Positions 8,494 to 19,746 of a DNA stretch of 64,000 bases are shown here, piece after piece (position 1 is the first letter of the stretch; every line of letters begins with the position of its first letter). Source of the DNA: Pseudomonas sp. MYb60. Its GTDB lineage: Bacteria > Pseudomonadota > Gammaproteobacteria > Pseudomonadales > Pseudomonadaceae. Made by a program: the position numbers and the translations under genes. Under the pieces are notes generated by a model. That model had not been told where the DNA came from. It saw nothing but the letters and a program-made list of their open reading frames with translations, and did no database searches. The stretch spans positions 1 through 64,000 of the forward strand of contig NZ_PCOZ01000011.1 of NCBI RefSeq assembly GCF_002979555.1. Direction: 5' to 3'.

Positions 8494-8949
8494 TCAGGCC
8501 TTGGGCCTGGCATGCCCGGCCAGTCGCTCGAGGGCAGCGCGCAAGCGCGGATCGCTGATGCCATCGGCGGTTGCCTGGAGGGTTTCGGCCGCACTCGTTG
8601 ACAGGTCCGGAGCATGCCCCACCACGCCGGGCTGGGTGGTGGGCGGTTGCACCTTGAACTGGATGCGCGTCAGGCCGGCGAACTCATCAAAGGCCATCAG
8701 TTGCCGTTGCAGGCGCTTTTGCTGATAGCGCAGACGAGTCGCCCAATGGCCATCGGTGACAATCAGCAACAGGTTACCTTCGCGCCAGGACGCCACGCGG
8801 CAATGTTCGCGGGCTGCCGGTTGCAGTTGGCTTTCGAGCAGGCGTTGCAGGTGGTCCAAGCGTTTGGCGTGGCCAAAAATCGCACGCAACGGCTTCGCGT
8901 CGCGAAGCAGCACGGCGGGCGCTCGGGCTGAAAGAGGGCGAAACGCCAT
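8494..8949 (-). CDS. dciA: DUF721 / DciA-family replicative helicase operator
   Basis: 151 aa from the ATG at 8949, preceded by AAGGTG; a frame continuing to 9102 has no good start signal. The N-terminal 90 residues are the DUF721 (KH-like) domain: a Leu-x3-Leu helix, then a VASWREGNLLLIVTDGHWATRLRYQ strand-helix region. The C-terminal tail is low-complexity. DUF721 proteins of this group are DciA, which loads or activates DnaB helicase in bacteria lacking DnaC. The position beside secA matches PA4405 in P. aeruginosa from memory. It is convergent with the DUF853 gene (4-bp gap). Confidence 0.85.
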   Translation of the reverse strand: MAFRPLSARAPAVLLRDAKPLRAIFGHAKRLDHLQRLLESQLQPAAREHCRVASWREGNLLLIVTDGHWATRLRYQQKRLQRQLMAFDEFAGLTRIQFKVQPPTTQPGVVGHAPDLSTSAAETLQATADGISDPRLRAALERLAGHARPKA

Positions 8950-9254
8950 TATTGGACACCTTAAGTAACAGAGCCGCCATCTTAGCAGAAAGCGCCTGTA
9001 CGCCCCCGGGTAGCGCTTCGATGGGTCTTTGCCCATGAAATCAATAGGTAACTTCTGCATGCCATGGGTTGAAGTTCCAGGAAAAGCCCTTATTTTAAAC
9101 AAGCCCTCTCACAGCACCATGCCAGCATCGGGGAACAACGCCACTTTCCTCACCCACGAATCCGGGTAGAATGCGCGTTCGCATGCGGCCGTGAGGGCTG
9201 CTCGGGCCACTCACGGTGCGCCCTCCATCCCTATGTGTGGAAGAACCTGCCGAT
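8950..9254. promoter_or_regulatory. dciA/secA divergent intergenic region (305 bp)
   Basis: No gene is supported. The secA leader contains an inverted repeat CCGTGAG (9189-9195) / CTCACGG (9210-9216), able to form a 7-bp stem upstream of the secA start. No SecM-like ORF was found between it and secA, so the E. coli type of secretion-sensing control is not apparent. Confidence 0.4.
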
Positions 9255-11990
<2,736 letters not shown>

Positions 11991-12017
11991 GATTTTTGCC
12001 TGAGGCTGTAACACCCG

Positions 12018-12050
12018 CGCCGCGACCGGCTTTAGCCGTCGCGGCGTTTT
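12018..12050 (+). terminator. Intrinsic terminator after secA
   Basis: A 9-bp stem CGCCGCGAC / GTCGCGGCG with an 11-nt loop, followed by TTTT. Confidence 0.8.
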
Positions 12051-12113
12051 GCCATTAATTTCACCGTCAATCACGACGGTACAGACATCACCTAATTTTT
12101 GAGGAGCGCATTC

Positions 12114-13331
12114 ATGGCTGTTGGTCTTGGTCCTTTGCCCACATTGCACCCGGTTGCCGGCTTTGAACTCGGTATCGCTTCGGCCGGCATCAAGCGCCCG
12201 GGGCGTAAGGATGTGGTCGTGATGCGCTGTGCCGAAGGCTCGACCGTCGCCGGTGTGTTCACCCTCAACGCCTTTTGCGCCGCGCCGGTCATCCTGGCCA
12301 AGCAACGCGTTGCCGGTACTATCCGCTACCTGCTGACCAACACCGGCAATGCCAACGCTGGCACCGGCGAGCCTGGCCTGGTGGCGGCTGCACGCACCTG
12401 CGCCAAGCTGGCCCAACTGACCGGCGTCGATGCCAGCCAGGTCCTGCCGTACTCCACCGGCGTGATCGGCGAGCCGTTGCCAGTCGAGAAGATCGAAGGT
12501 GCGCTGCAAGCCGCGCTGGATGACTTGTCGGTGGACAACTGGTCGGCAGCTGCCACCGGCATCATGACCACCGACACCCTGCCAAAAGGCGCGAGCCGTC
12601 AGTTCGTGCACGACGGCGTGACGGTTACCGTGACCGGCATCAGCAAAGGCGCGGGCATGATCCGCCCGAACATGGCCACCATGCTCGGCTACATCGCTAC
12701 CGATGCCAAAGTCTCCCGCGACGTGCTGCACAGCCTGATCCTCGACGGCGCCAACAAGTCGTTCAACCGCATCACCATTGATGGCGACACCTCGACCAAC
12801 GACTGCTGCATGTTGATCGCCACGGGCCAGGCCAACCTGCCGGAAATCACCGAAGCCAGCGGCGCGCTGTTCGCCGCGTTGAAGCAGGCCGTCTTCGACG
12901 TGTGCATGGAAGTCGCCCAGGCCATCGTGCGTGACGGTGAAGGCGCGACCAAGTTTGTCACCGTTGAAGTCAACGGCGGCGGCAATCACCAGGAATGCCT
13001 GGACGTCGGTTATACCGTGGCCCACTCGCCGTTGATCAAGACCGCGCTGTTTGCTTCCGACCCTAACTGGGGCCGCATTCTCGCCGCCGTTGGCCGTGCC
13101 GGCGTGCCCGACCTGGACGTGAGCAAGATCGACGTGTTCCTGGGCGACGTGTGCATCGCCAGCCGTGGCGCCCGCGCCGAAACCTACACCGAAGCCCAGG
13201 GCTCGGCGGTGATGCAACAGGAAGAAATCACCATCCGCATCGAGCTGGGCCGCGGCGAGTGCAGCGAAACCATCTGGACCACCGACCTGTCCCACGAATA
13301 CGTGAAGATCAACGCGGAATACCGGACCTGA
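12114..13331 (+). CDS. argJ: Bifunctional ornithine acetyltransferase / N-acetylglutamate synthase
   Basis: 405 aa from the ATG at 12114, with GAGGAG seven bases upstream. It contains the self-cleavage motif KGAGMIRPNMATMLGY; the predicted catalytic Thr is residue 189, so the precursor should split into alpha and beta chains. It carries out the acetyl-recycling step of arginine synthesis (acetylornithine plus glutamate to ornithine plus N-acetylglutamate). Whether it also uses acetyl-CoA cannot be told from sequence. A Nudix/ThiE gene follows after 20 bp and is probably cotranscribed. Confidence 0.96.
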   Translation: MAVGLGPLPTLHPVAGFELGIASAGIKRPGRKDVVVMRCAEGSTVAGVFTLNAFCAAPVILAKQRVAGTIRYLLTNTGNANAGTGEPGLVAAARTCAKLAQLTGVDASQVLPYSTGVIGEPLPVEKIEGALQAALDDLSVDNWSAAATGIMTTDTLPKGASRQFVHDGVTVTVTGISKGAGMIRPNMATMLGYIATDAKVSRDVLHSLILDGANKSFNRITIDGDTSTNDCCMLIATGQANLPEITEASGALFAALKQAVFDVCMEVAQAIVRDGEGATKFVTVEVNGGGNHQECLDVGYTVAHSPLIKTALFASDPNWGRILAAVGRAGVPDLDVSKIDVFLGDVCIASRGARAETYTEAQGSAVMQQEEITIRIELGRGECSETIWTTDLSHEYVKINAEYRT

Positions 13332-13351
13332 TCGCAGAGAGGATAAGCGCG

Positions 13352-14296
13352 GTGAAACGAGTGCATGTAGCAGCAGCGGTGATCCGCGGTGCCGACGGCA
13401 GGATCCTGCTGGCGCGCCGCGCAGACACTCAGCATCAGGGCGGTCTCTGGGAGTTTCCCGGTGGAAAGGTCGAGGCCGGTGAATCGGTCGCCACGGCGCT
13501 GTCCCGTGAATTGCAGGAAGAATTGGGCATTCAGGTCATTACGGCACGGCCGTTGATCAAGGTTCAGCACGATTACCCGGACAAGCAGGTGTTGCTGGAT
13601 GTCTGGGACGTCTCGGCCTTTACCGGCGAGCCCCGGGGTGTCGAAGGGCAGCCGCTGGAATGGGTCGCCCCGCGGGATCTGATCAATTACGAGTTTCCGG
13701 CGGCCAATGCGCCAATTGTGGCGGCTGCGCGTTTGCCTGCGGAGTATTTGATCACCCCCGGCGAGCTGGAAACCCCGACGTTGCTGCGTGGCATTCAGAA
13801 AGCCATTGCGGGCGGCATCAAGCTGATTCAGTTGCGCGCACCCAATGGTTACGACCCCAAATACCGCGACCTGGCGGTGGATGCGGTCGGCCTGTGTGCG
13901 GGCAAGGCGCAATTGATGCTCAAGGGACCGTTCGAATGGCTGGGAGATTTTCCATCGGCCGGTTGGCACATGACGTCGGCGCAATTGCGCAAGTACGCGA
14001 GCAAAGGCCGGCCGTTGCCTAAAGATCGCTGGTTGGCGGCGTCTTGCCACAATGCCGAGGAGTTGGCACTGGCGCAAATGATGGACGTGGATTTCGTCAC
14101 GCTGTCGCCAGTGCAGCCGACGCAGACCCATCCCGATGCACAGCCGTTGGGCTGGGAGCAGGCGGCTGAGTTGATCCGTGGGTTCAGCAAACCGGTGTTT
14201 CTGTTAGGTGGGGTCGGGCCCGCTGAGCGGGAAAAAGCGTGGGAGGCTGGGGCTCAGGGGGTAGCCGGGATCAGGGCGTTTTGGCCGGAAGTTTGA
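13352..14296 (+). CDS. Nudix hydrolase (MutT-like) fused to a ThiE/TenI-like domain
   Basis: 314 aa from a GTG at 13352, preceded by GAGAGGA. Residues 1-130 are a MutT-type Nudix domain with a complete Nudix box: Gly38, Glu44, Arg52-Glu53-Leu54, Glu56-Glu57, Gly59. Residues 137-314 resemble a thiamine-phosphate synthase (ThiE/TenI) barrel (IKLIQLRAPNGYDPKY, DVDFVTLSPVQPTQTHP, VFLLGGVGP). The Nudix part should clean up 8-oxo-dGTP or related nucleotides. Several ThiE active-site residues seem altered, and the second domain may not make thiamine phosphate. The fusion is known in gammaproteobacteria; the joint role is unresolved. Confidence 0.9.
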   Translation: MKRVHVAAAVIRGADGRILLARRADTQHQGGLWEFPGGKVEAGESVATALSRELQEELGIQVITARPLIKVQHDYPDKQVLLDVWDVSAFTGEPRGVEGQPLEWVAPRDLINYEFPAANAPIVAAARLPAEYLITPGELETPTLLRGIQKAIAGGIKLIQLRAPNGYDPKYRDLAVDAVGLCAGKAQLMLKGPFEWLGDFPSAGWHMTSAQLRKYASKGRPLPKDRWLAASCHNAEELALAQMMDVDFVTLSPVQPTQTHPDAQPLGWEQAAELIRGFSKPVFLLGGVGPAEREKAWEAGAQGVAGIRAFWPEV

Positions 14297-14319
14297 TGGT
14301 GTTCTGAAGCGCCTTATCG

Positions 14320-14381
14320 CGGGCGGGCCCACTTCCACAGGTTGATTGCGTTCCATTGTGGGAGCGGGCTCGCCCGCTAAG
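14320..14381. repeat. REP pair (REPIN-like), GTGGGAGCGGGC type
   Basis: An inverted pair of REP half-elements: the right arm TGTGGGAGCGGGCTCGCCCGC and a diverged reverse-complement left arm, separated by about 20 nt. It lies between the convergent Nudix-ThiE and adenosyltransferase genes. Confidence 0.7.
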
Positions 14382-14407
14382 AGGTCAGGCCAGGCACTGC
14401 ATAATGG

Positions 14408-14986
14408 TCAGTGTGGCTTGGCCGCCGCCTGCCATAACACCTCAGCAACACCTTGGCGCTTGGCAATCACCCGCGCCGCTACAAACAGCAAATCCGACAG
14501 TCGATTGATATACGCCAGCCCAACCCCTTCCAACGGCTCCACAGTATTCAACTGCTGGCACCGCCGCTCCGCACTGCGGGCCAGGCTGCGGCACACATGG
14601 GCCTGAGCGATCAACGCCGAACCACCGGGCAGGATGAAGTTTTCCAACGGCCCCACTTCTTCATTCCAGCGATCGATCGCCGCTTCCAGGCGATTCACTT
14701 CGGCTGCATTCAGCGCCTTGTACACCGGCATTGCCAGTTCACCCCCGAGGTCGAACAGGCGGTGTTGGCAGGGTGTCAGCACCTCGATCACATCCAGCAG
14801 TTCCGGATGCTTGCCGCTGTGTTCTTCCAGGTTAGCCAACAGCAAGCCCAGCTGGCTGTTCAGCGTATCCACCTCGCCAATGGCTTCCACCCGCGGGTGG
14901 TCCTTGGGGACGCGGCGACCGTCACCCAGGCCGGTTTCGCCCTTGTCTCCGGTACGGGTGTAGATCTTCGACAGGCGAAAGCCCAT
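14408..14986 (-). CDS. PduO-type ATP:cob(I)alamin adenosyltransferase
   Basis: 192 aa from the ATG at 14986. The N-terminal KIYTRTGDKGETGLGDG stretch (residues 7-23) is the ATP-binding signature of PduO-type adenosyltransferases, and RSAERRCQQL near residue 150 is the conserved Arg-Arg-Cys/Glu helix. It makes adenosylcobalamin from cob(I)alamin and ATP. Its start is only 2 bp after the kinase stop, so it is cotranscribed with the kinase and panE. That grouping looks historical rather than functional. It is not the CobA/BtuR type. Confidence 0.92.
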   Translation of the reverse strand: MGFRLSKIYTRTGDKGETGLGDGRRVPKDHPRVEAIGEVDTLNSQLGLLLANLEEHSGKHPELLDVIEVLTPCQHRLFDLGGELAMPVYKALNAAEVNRLEAAIDRWNEEVGPLENFILPGGSALIAQAHVCRSLARSAERRCQQLNTVEPLEGVGLAYINRLSDLLFVAARVIAKRQGVAEVLWQAAAKPH

Positions 14987-14988
14987 GG

Positions 14989-17025
14989 TCAGTGCTCCAG
15001 TTGGGTGAGTTCGTAGGGGGGCAGTTGGCTGCCGGCCAGGGGCAGGCGCAGGGTGAAGCAGGTGCCTTGGCCGAGGGTGGAATGTACCTCCATCTGACCC
15101 TTGTGGTTGTTGGTGATGATGAAATACGACACCGACAGCCCCAGCCCGGTGCCCTGGCCGATTTCCTTGGTCGTGAAGAACGGCTCGAAAGTACGTTTGC
15201 GCACGTTTTCGCTCATGCCGATGCCGTTGTCTTCCACCTGGATCTCGGCCCACGGCGGGTTGAGGCGCGTGCGCAGGATAATGCGCCCTGGCTCGCTGTC
15301 GTCTTCACGCAGGTGAATGGCCTGGGCGGCGTTTTTCAGCAGGTTGAGCAACACTTGCTCAAGCTCGTTGGCCGTGCCGGGCACTGGGCCCAGTTGCGGA
15401 TCGAATTGGCGGGTGATGGCCTGGCCCTTGAAGTCGAAACCGATCGCCAGGTCGAAGTCATTACCGGCGATTTCCACCGCCTGGTCAATCAGCGCCGGGA
15501 GGTCGCACGGCGCCATCTGCCGGTTGCTACGGCGGCTGAAGCTGAGCATGTGGGTGACGATCTTCGCCGCCCGCGCACCGGCCTGCTGGATGCCATCGAG
15601 CAGTTGCGGCACTTCACGGCCTTGCAGGTAACGGTTGACCGTTTCCAGCTCGATGCCTGCCATTTCCGCGTGTTCCAGGTTTTTGGGCAGCTCGGGGGAC
15701 AGGCGCCGGCGAATGTTCTGCACGTTGTGCAGGATCGCCCCCAGTGGGTTGTTGATCTCATGGGCCATGCCGGCGGCCAGCCCGCCGACGGAGAGCATTT
15801 TCTCCGACTGCACCATCATTTCTTCCAGGGACAGCCGCTGGGTGATGTCATCGATCCGGATCACCACGCCGCGCCCCGCGCCGCCCATCAGCGGGTAGAA
15901 CGTCAGGGCGTAATGCTTGGGCTCATCGTCCTTGACCCAGGTGACCCGCTCGATGCGTTCCACGGTGTGTTGCTCGACGGCGGCCTTGATCTGCGGCAGG
16001 TACGGCTTGAGCGGTTGGAAGGCCAGGTAGATCGGCTGGTTCAAGGCTTCATCCAGGCGCGTGCCGGACAGAGCGCTGGCCTCCTGGTTCCACTGGGTAA
16101 CATAGAGCTGTTCGTCCAGGGCGATCAGGGCCGAGGGCATGGAGTCGATGATGCTGTTCAGATAATTCTGAAAGCCTGTGAGTTTTTTCTCGATCTTGCT
16201 GCGAACCTGAACTTCCAGTTCAAGCTTGCGATTGGTGTGGCGAGTCTCTTCGGCCAAACCCTGGGCCTGATCGTAAGCCGCCTGCGAGTCGTCCCGCGCG
16301 CGCTTGAGTTGCTGCTCGCGGGCTTCGATGCGCGACAGCATGGTATTGAAGGCTTCGGCCAGGCTGCCGATTTCATCGTGGTTGCCACGTCCGGCACGCA
16401 GGGCGTAGTTCTCTTCGCGGGTGACCTGGCGGGACAGTTCTTCCAACTCGTGGATCGGCCGGGTGATCAAGCGCTTGATCTGGCGCGCGATGATCAGCCA
16501 CAGCAGCACGCTGAAAATCAGGATGCCCAGGCTGGCAGTCAGCGTGCCGGTATAGAACGCCACCGGCAGCTCACTGCTGGCGACCAGCAGTAAATGCCCG
16601 GCTGGCTGGTTGGCGCGGGGCAGGGTAATGATTTGGTTGCTGCGAAATTCGGTGACGCGCCAGGCTTCGATGTGCCGGTAGTGTTCCGGCAGCTGCAGGC
16701 GGTCGCCATGCTGCATCTGCGCCAGGCGGTTGCCTTCGCCGTCGTACAGGGCGGCGGCGCGCAGGGGCGAATAGCTGGTCAATTCATTGAGCAGGGCGTT
16801 GGCCTTGTCGGGCGACTCGAGCGCTTCGGCGGCCAGGCCGGGGTTGGACACCAGTCGACCAATGGCCTGCAACGCCTGGGGCGCCATACTTTCCTGGGAA
16901 ATCCAGTAGGCGGCACTGATAAAGGTCAGGTTGGCCACCAGCAATACAGTGGTCAGCAACACCAGCAGGGCGGCCAGCAGTTTCTGCCCGACCGGTAGAT
17001 TTTCTAGACGCTGGCGCAGCGGCAT
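14989..17025 (-). CDS. Membrane sensor histidine kinase (HAMP-PAS-HisKA-HATPase)
   Basis: 678 aa. One membrane helix near residues 18-40 and a second near 155-178 bracket a periplasmic sensor loop. HAMP follows (about 180-235), then a coiled coil, a PAS domain (about 285-400), HisKA with His in GMAHEINNPLG (near 415) and a HATPase domain with DNGIGM and GTGLGLS. The His-box HEINNPLG matches NtrB/DctB-like kinases. No response regulator is adjacent, so it is an orphan whose partner is unknown. Synteny (panE, yajQ, mscS nearby) points to the P. aeruginosa PA4398 locus from memory. Confidence 0.93.
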   Translation of the reverse strand: MPLRQRLENLPVGQKLLAALLVLLTTVLLVANLTFISAAYWISQESMAPQALQAIGRLVSNPGLAAEALESPDKANALLNELTSYSPLRAAALYDGEGNRLAQMQHGDRLQLPEHYRHIEAWRVTEFRSNQIITLPRANQPAGHLLLVASSELPVAFYTGTLTASLGILIFSVLLWLIIARQIKRLITRPIHELEELSRQVTREENYALRAGRGNHDEIGSLAEAFNTMLSRIEAREQQLKRARDDSQAAYDQAQGLAEETRHTNRKLELEVQVRSKIEKKLTGFQNYLNSIIDSMPSALIALDEQLYVTQWNQEASALSGTRLDEALNQPIYLAFQPLKPYLPQIKAAVEQHTVERIERVTWVKDDEPKHYALTFYPLMGGAGRGVVIRIDDITQRLSLEEMMVQSEKMLSVGGLAAGMAHEINNPLGAILHNVQNIRRRLSPELPKNLEHAEMAGIELETVNRYLQGREVPQLLDGIQQAGARAAKIVTHMLSFSRRSNRQMAPCDLPALIDQAVEIAGNDFDLAIGFDFKGQAITRQFDPQLGPVPGTANELEQVLLNLLKNAAQAIHLREDDSEPGRIILRTRLNPPWAEIQVEDNGIGMSENVRKRTFEPFFTTKEIGQGTGLGLSVSYFIITNNHKGQMEVHSTLGQGTCFTLRLPLAGSQLPPYELTQLEH

Positions 17026-17071
17026 CAGGGCTTTCCCAGGAGATAGACAGGCGGGCAGGGTAGCGCGTGGC

Positions 17072-17989
17072 TCAGTCGCGGGGCAATCCGCGTGCGGTCA
17101 ACTGCTCGACCAGGCGCACGTGCAGTTGTTGTAAATGTGGCAGGCTCAATTGGTGACGGGTCGCCGCCTCGCAAGCATAGCCCAACAGGTAGCTGATTTC
17201 GGTGCGCCGGGCGCTGGCCACGTCCTGGTACATGGAGGAGAAGTTGGCTGCGGTGGCCTGGATCACCCGTTCCACTTCGCTGTGGAGGTCTTGTGCTGCG
17301 CAGGGCTGGCCACAGCATTCAAGCAGCTCACTGAGTTCGGCGCAGAGGGTCGCGACTTCGCACTGATGATTTTGCAAGCCGCCGTTGCGGCATGCGTACA
17401 GCACGGTCAACGGGTTGATCGCGCAATTGAGCGCGAGCTTGCGCCACAGGCGCGTGAGAATGTCGGTGCTCCAGTCGTGGGGGATGCCGGCGGCGTGCAA
17501 GTCGTCCAGCCACAGGGGAGGCGTGGGATGGCTGGCATCCCCCAGCCAGGTGTAGCCGTGTCCGGCGAACACCACGCGCCAGTCGCCATCGCGAAATGCG
17601 CCTTCGGTGCTGGAAGCAAAGATGCAGCGGGCTTGGGGCAACCGGGCGGCGACGGCGTCCTGGCTGCCGAGGCCGTTTTGCAGCAGGATCAATTCTGCGT
17701 CTGGCGCAAGGCGCGGTTGCAGTTGGGCGACGGCGCGTTCGGCGTCGTAGGCTTTGCACGCCACGAGCAGGCGCTGTATGGGTTCCGGGCTGTCAGGTGT
17801 TTCGCCGGGTACCGGATAGGTGTGTGCCACGCCCTGTTCCACCAAGGTCAGGCCTTGCCCGGCGTTATAACTGGCCAGGCGCGCGTCATCACGAAGGATC
17901 AGCCGCACGGGCACTCCGGCACGCGCCAGCCGTGTGGCCCAGAGTGTGCCCAGGCTGCCGGCGCCGAGGATATGCCAGGTGGTCGACAT
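17072..17989 (-). CDS. panE: 2-dehydropantoate 2-reductase (ketopantoate reductase)
   Basis: 305 aa from the ATG at 17989 (MSTTWHILGAGSLG). A Rossmann NAD(P) motif GAGSLG lies at residues 9-14, LLVACKAYD supplies strand and Lys motifs near 75-83, and KLALNCAINPLT near 190-200 carries the conserved Lys/Asn pair of the ApbA/PanE family. It reduces ketopantoate to pantoate with NADPH in pantothenate/CoA synthesis. It is the first gene of a leftward unit with the kinase (46-bp gap) and the adenosyltransferase. It is divergent from yajQ; the 123-bp gap should hold both promoters. Confidence 0.93.
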   Translation of the reverse strand: MSTTWHILGAGSLGTLWATRLARAGVPVRLILRDDARLASYNAGQGLTLVEQGVAHTYPVPGETPDSPEPIQRLLVACKAYDAERAVAQLQPRLAPDAELILLQNGLGSQDAVAARLPQARCIFASSTEGAFRDGDWRVVFAGHGYTWLGDASHPTPPLWLDDLHAAGIPHDWSTDILTRLWRKLALNCAINPLTVLYACRNGGLQNHQCEVATLCAELSELLECCGQPCAAQDLHSEVERVIQATAANFSSMYQDVASARRTEISYLLGYACEAATRHQLSLPHLQQLHVRLVEQLTARGLPRD

Positions 17990-18112
17990 CAGTTTGTACT
18001 CCGTTGGGGCGCCCGCAGTGAACCGGACGAAAGAACCGCTATAATGCCCCGGCATTTTAGCTCGGGCGCGCTCCATCTCTACTGAGCCCGCCCCTTATAT
18101 TGGAGAAATGGC

Positions 18113-18598
18113 ATGCCTTCGTTCGACGTGGTATCCGAACTGGACAAACACGAAGTCACCAACGCCGTCGAAAACGCCGTCAAGGAACTCGACCGCCGCT
18201 ATGACTTGAAAGGCAAGGGCAGCTTCGAATTCAAGGAAAAGGAACTGACCGTCAACCTGACCGCTGAAGCCGATTTCCAGCTGGAAGCGATGATCGAGAT
18301 CCTCAAGCTGTCCCTGGTCAAGCGCAAGATCGATGCCCAGTGCCTTGAAATCAAGGACGCCTACGCCTCCGGCAAGCTGATGAAGCAGGAAGCGGTACTC
18401 AAGGAAGGCATCGACAAGGAGCTGGCGAAGAAGATCGTCGCACACATCAAGGATGCCAAGCTCAAAGTCCAGGCCGCCATCCAAGGTGAGCAAGTGCGTG
18501 TCACCGGCAAGAAGCGTGACGACTTGCAAGAGGCCATTGCGGCCCTGCGCGCCAAGACCTTCGACATGCCGCTGCAGTTCAATAACTTCCGCGACTGA
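18113..18598 (+). CDS. yajQ: YajQ family nucleotide-binding protein (c-di-GMP effector family)
   Basis: 161 aa with the typical beginning MPSFDVVSELDKHEVTNA and two RNP-like alpha/beta domains, and the conserved FDMPLQFNNFRD ending. Full family length (UPF0234). YajQ proteins bind nucleotides, and in Xanthomonas and Pseudomonas a member binds cyclic di-GMP. A good ribosome site (GGAGAAA) precedes the ATG. Confidence 0.95.
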   Translation: MPSFDVVSELDKHEVTNAVENAVKELDRRYDLKGKGSFEFKEKELTVNLTAEADFQLEAMIEILKLSLVKRKIDAQCLEIKDAYASGKLMKQEAVLKEGIDKELAKKIVAHIKDAKLKVQAAIQGEQVRVTGKKRDDLQEAIAALRAKTFDMPLQFNNFRD

Positions 18599-18734
18599 TG
18601 GCACTGCGGGGAACCTGAGGGCGTTTTTGACGTCCCACGCCCCAGAAACAGTGCCTACACTTGAGCCCTACGGGGCTCATTTGCGTTTTTAGGCAGTCAA
18701 TAAAGCCGCACATCCGCCACACAGGAGAAAATAG

Positions 18735-19571
18735 ATGGATTTCAACGCTGAAGTGGATCACTTGATCAAGACCTCACAGTCGTGGGTGCCGATGATCATG
18801 GAATACGGCAGCCGCGTACTGCTGGCCGTCCTCACCTTGGCCATCGGCTGGTGGCTGATCAATATGCTGACCAATCGTGTGGGGCGTTTGCTGGCCCTGC
18901 GCAATGCGGACATGGCCCTGCAACACTTCATCACCAACCTGGCCAACATCGCGCTGAAAGTCATGCTGATGGTCAACGTGGCGTCGATGATCGGCGTGGC
19001 GACCACCTCGTTCGTGGCTGCAATTGGTGCCGCAACGCTGGCCATCGGTCTGGCATTGCAAGGCAGCCTGGCGAATTTCGCCGGTGGCGTGCTGATCCTG
19101 TTGTTCCGTCCGTTCCGTATTGGTGACTGGATCGAAGCCCAGGGCACATCGGGGACCGTGGACAGCATCCAGATCTTCCACACCGTGCTGCGCACCGGCG
19201 ACAACAAGACGGTCATCATCCCGAACGGCAGCCTGTCCAACGGCATCATCACCAACACCAACCGCCAGCCTACCCGCAAGGTGGTGTTCGACGTGGGCGT
19301 GGACTACGAGGCCGACCTGCAGAAAGCCCGTGAAGTGCTGCTGGAACTGGCGAAGGACCCCCGCGTACTGGCCGATCCGGCTGCGGTAGCGGTGGTTTCG
19401 ACCTTGGGTGACAGCTCTATTACGGTGTCCCTGCGTTGCTGGACGAAGACGGCGGATTATTGGGATGTGATGTTTATGCTCAATGAGCTGGCGCGCGACC
19501 GTTTAAAGGGAGCCGGTATTGATATTCCCTTTCCGCAACGCGTCATTCGTGTGGTTCAGGAAACAGCGTAA
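18735..19571 (+). CDS. mscS: MscS-type small-conductance mechanosensitive channel
   Basis: 278 aa, close to E. coli MscS. Three N-terminal helices (about 20-45, 60-85 and 93-125) end in the pore helix with the Gly/Ala packing motif AIGLALQGSLANFAGG. Then comes the beta domain (FRIGDWIEAQGTSGTV, VIIPNGSLSN) and the C-terminal alpha/beta vestibule. It opens under membrane tension to release solutes during hypo-osmotic shock. AGGAGAA lies 7 bp before the ATG. A bidirectional terminator follows at 19675. Confidence 0.93.
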   Translation: MDFNAEVDHLIKTSQSWVPMIMEYGSRVLLAVLTLAIGWWLINMLTNRVGRLLALRNADMALQHFITNLANIALKVMLMVNVASMIGVATTSFVAAIGAATLAIGLALQGSLANFAGGVLILLFRPFRIGDWIEAQGTSGTVDSIQIFHTVLRTGDNKTVIIPNGSLSNGIITNTNRQPTRKVVFDVGVDYEADLQKAREVLLELAKDPRVLADPAAVAVVSTLGDSSITVSLRCWTKTADYWDVMFMLNELARDRLKGAGIDIPFPQRVIRVVQETA

Positions 19572-19674
19572 AAGTGCAGGCTCGTAACTTGACTGAAAGG
19601 TCATGTTCACGTCGAGGTATTCAACTTCGTTAGTTAGCTTGCTACTTGTGTAGATCTTGAAATAAAACTGCAAT

Positions 19675-19713
19675 AAAAAAGCCGCTCCCTTGCTGACAGG
19701 GGAGCGGCTTTTT
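19675..19713. terminator. Bidirectional intrinsic terminator between mscS and the porin gene
   Basis: Stem AAAAAAGCCGCTCCC / GGGAGCGGCTTTTT around a 10-nt loop, flanked by A- and T-runs. The genes on both sides converge on it. Confidence 0.92.
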
Positions 19714-19746
19714 GTTTAAGGCCGAGGCCTTATGTCATCCTGATAA

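Noticed and set aside
8950..9254. SecM-like leader peptide before secA
   Set aside because: No short frame with a signal sequence and arrest motif is present; only a small hairpin was seen.
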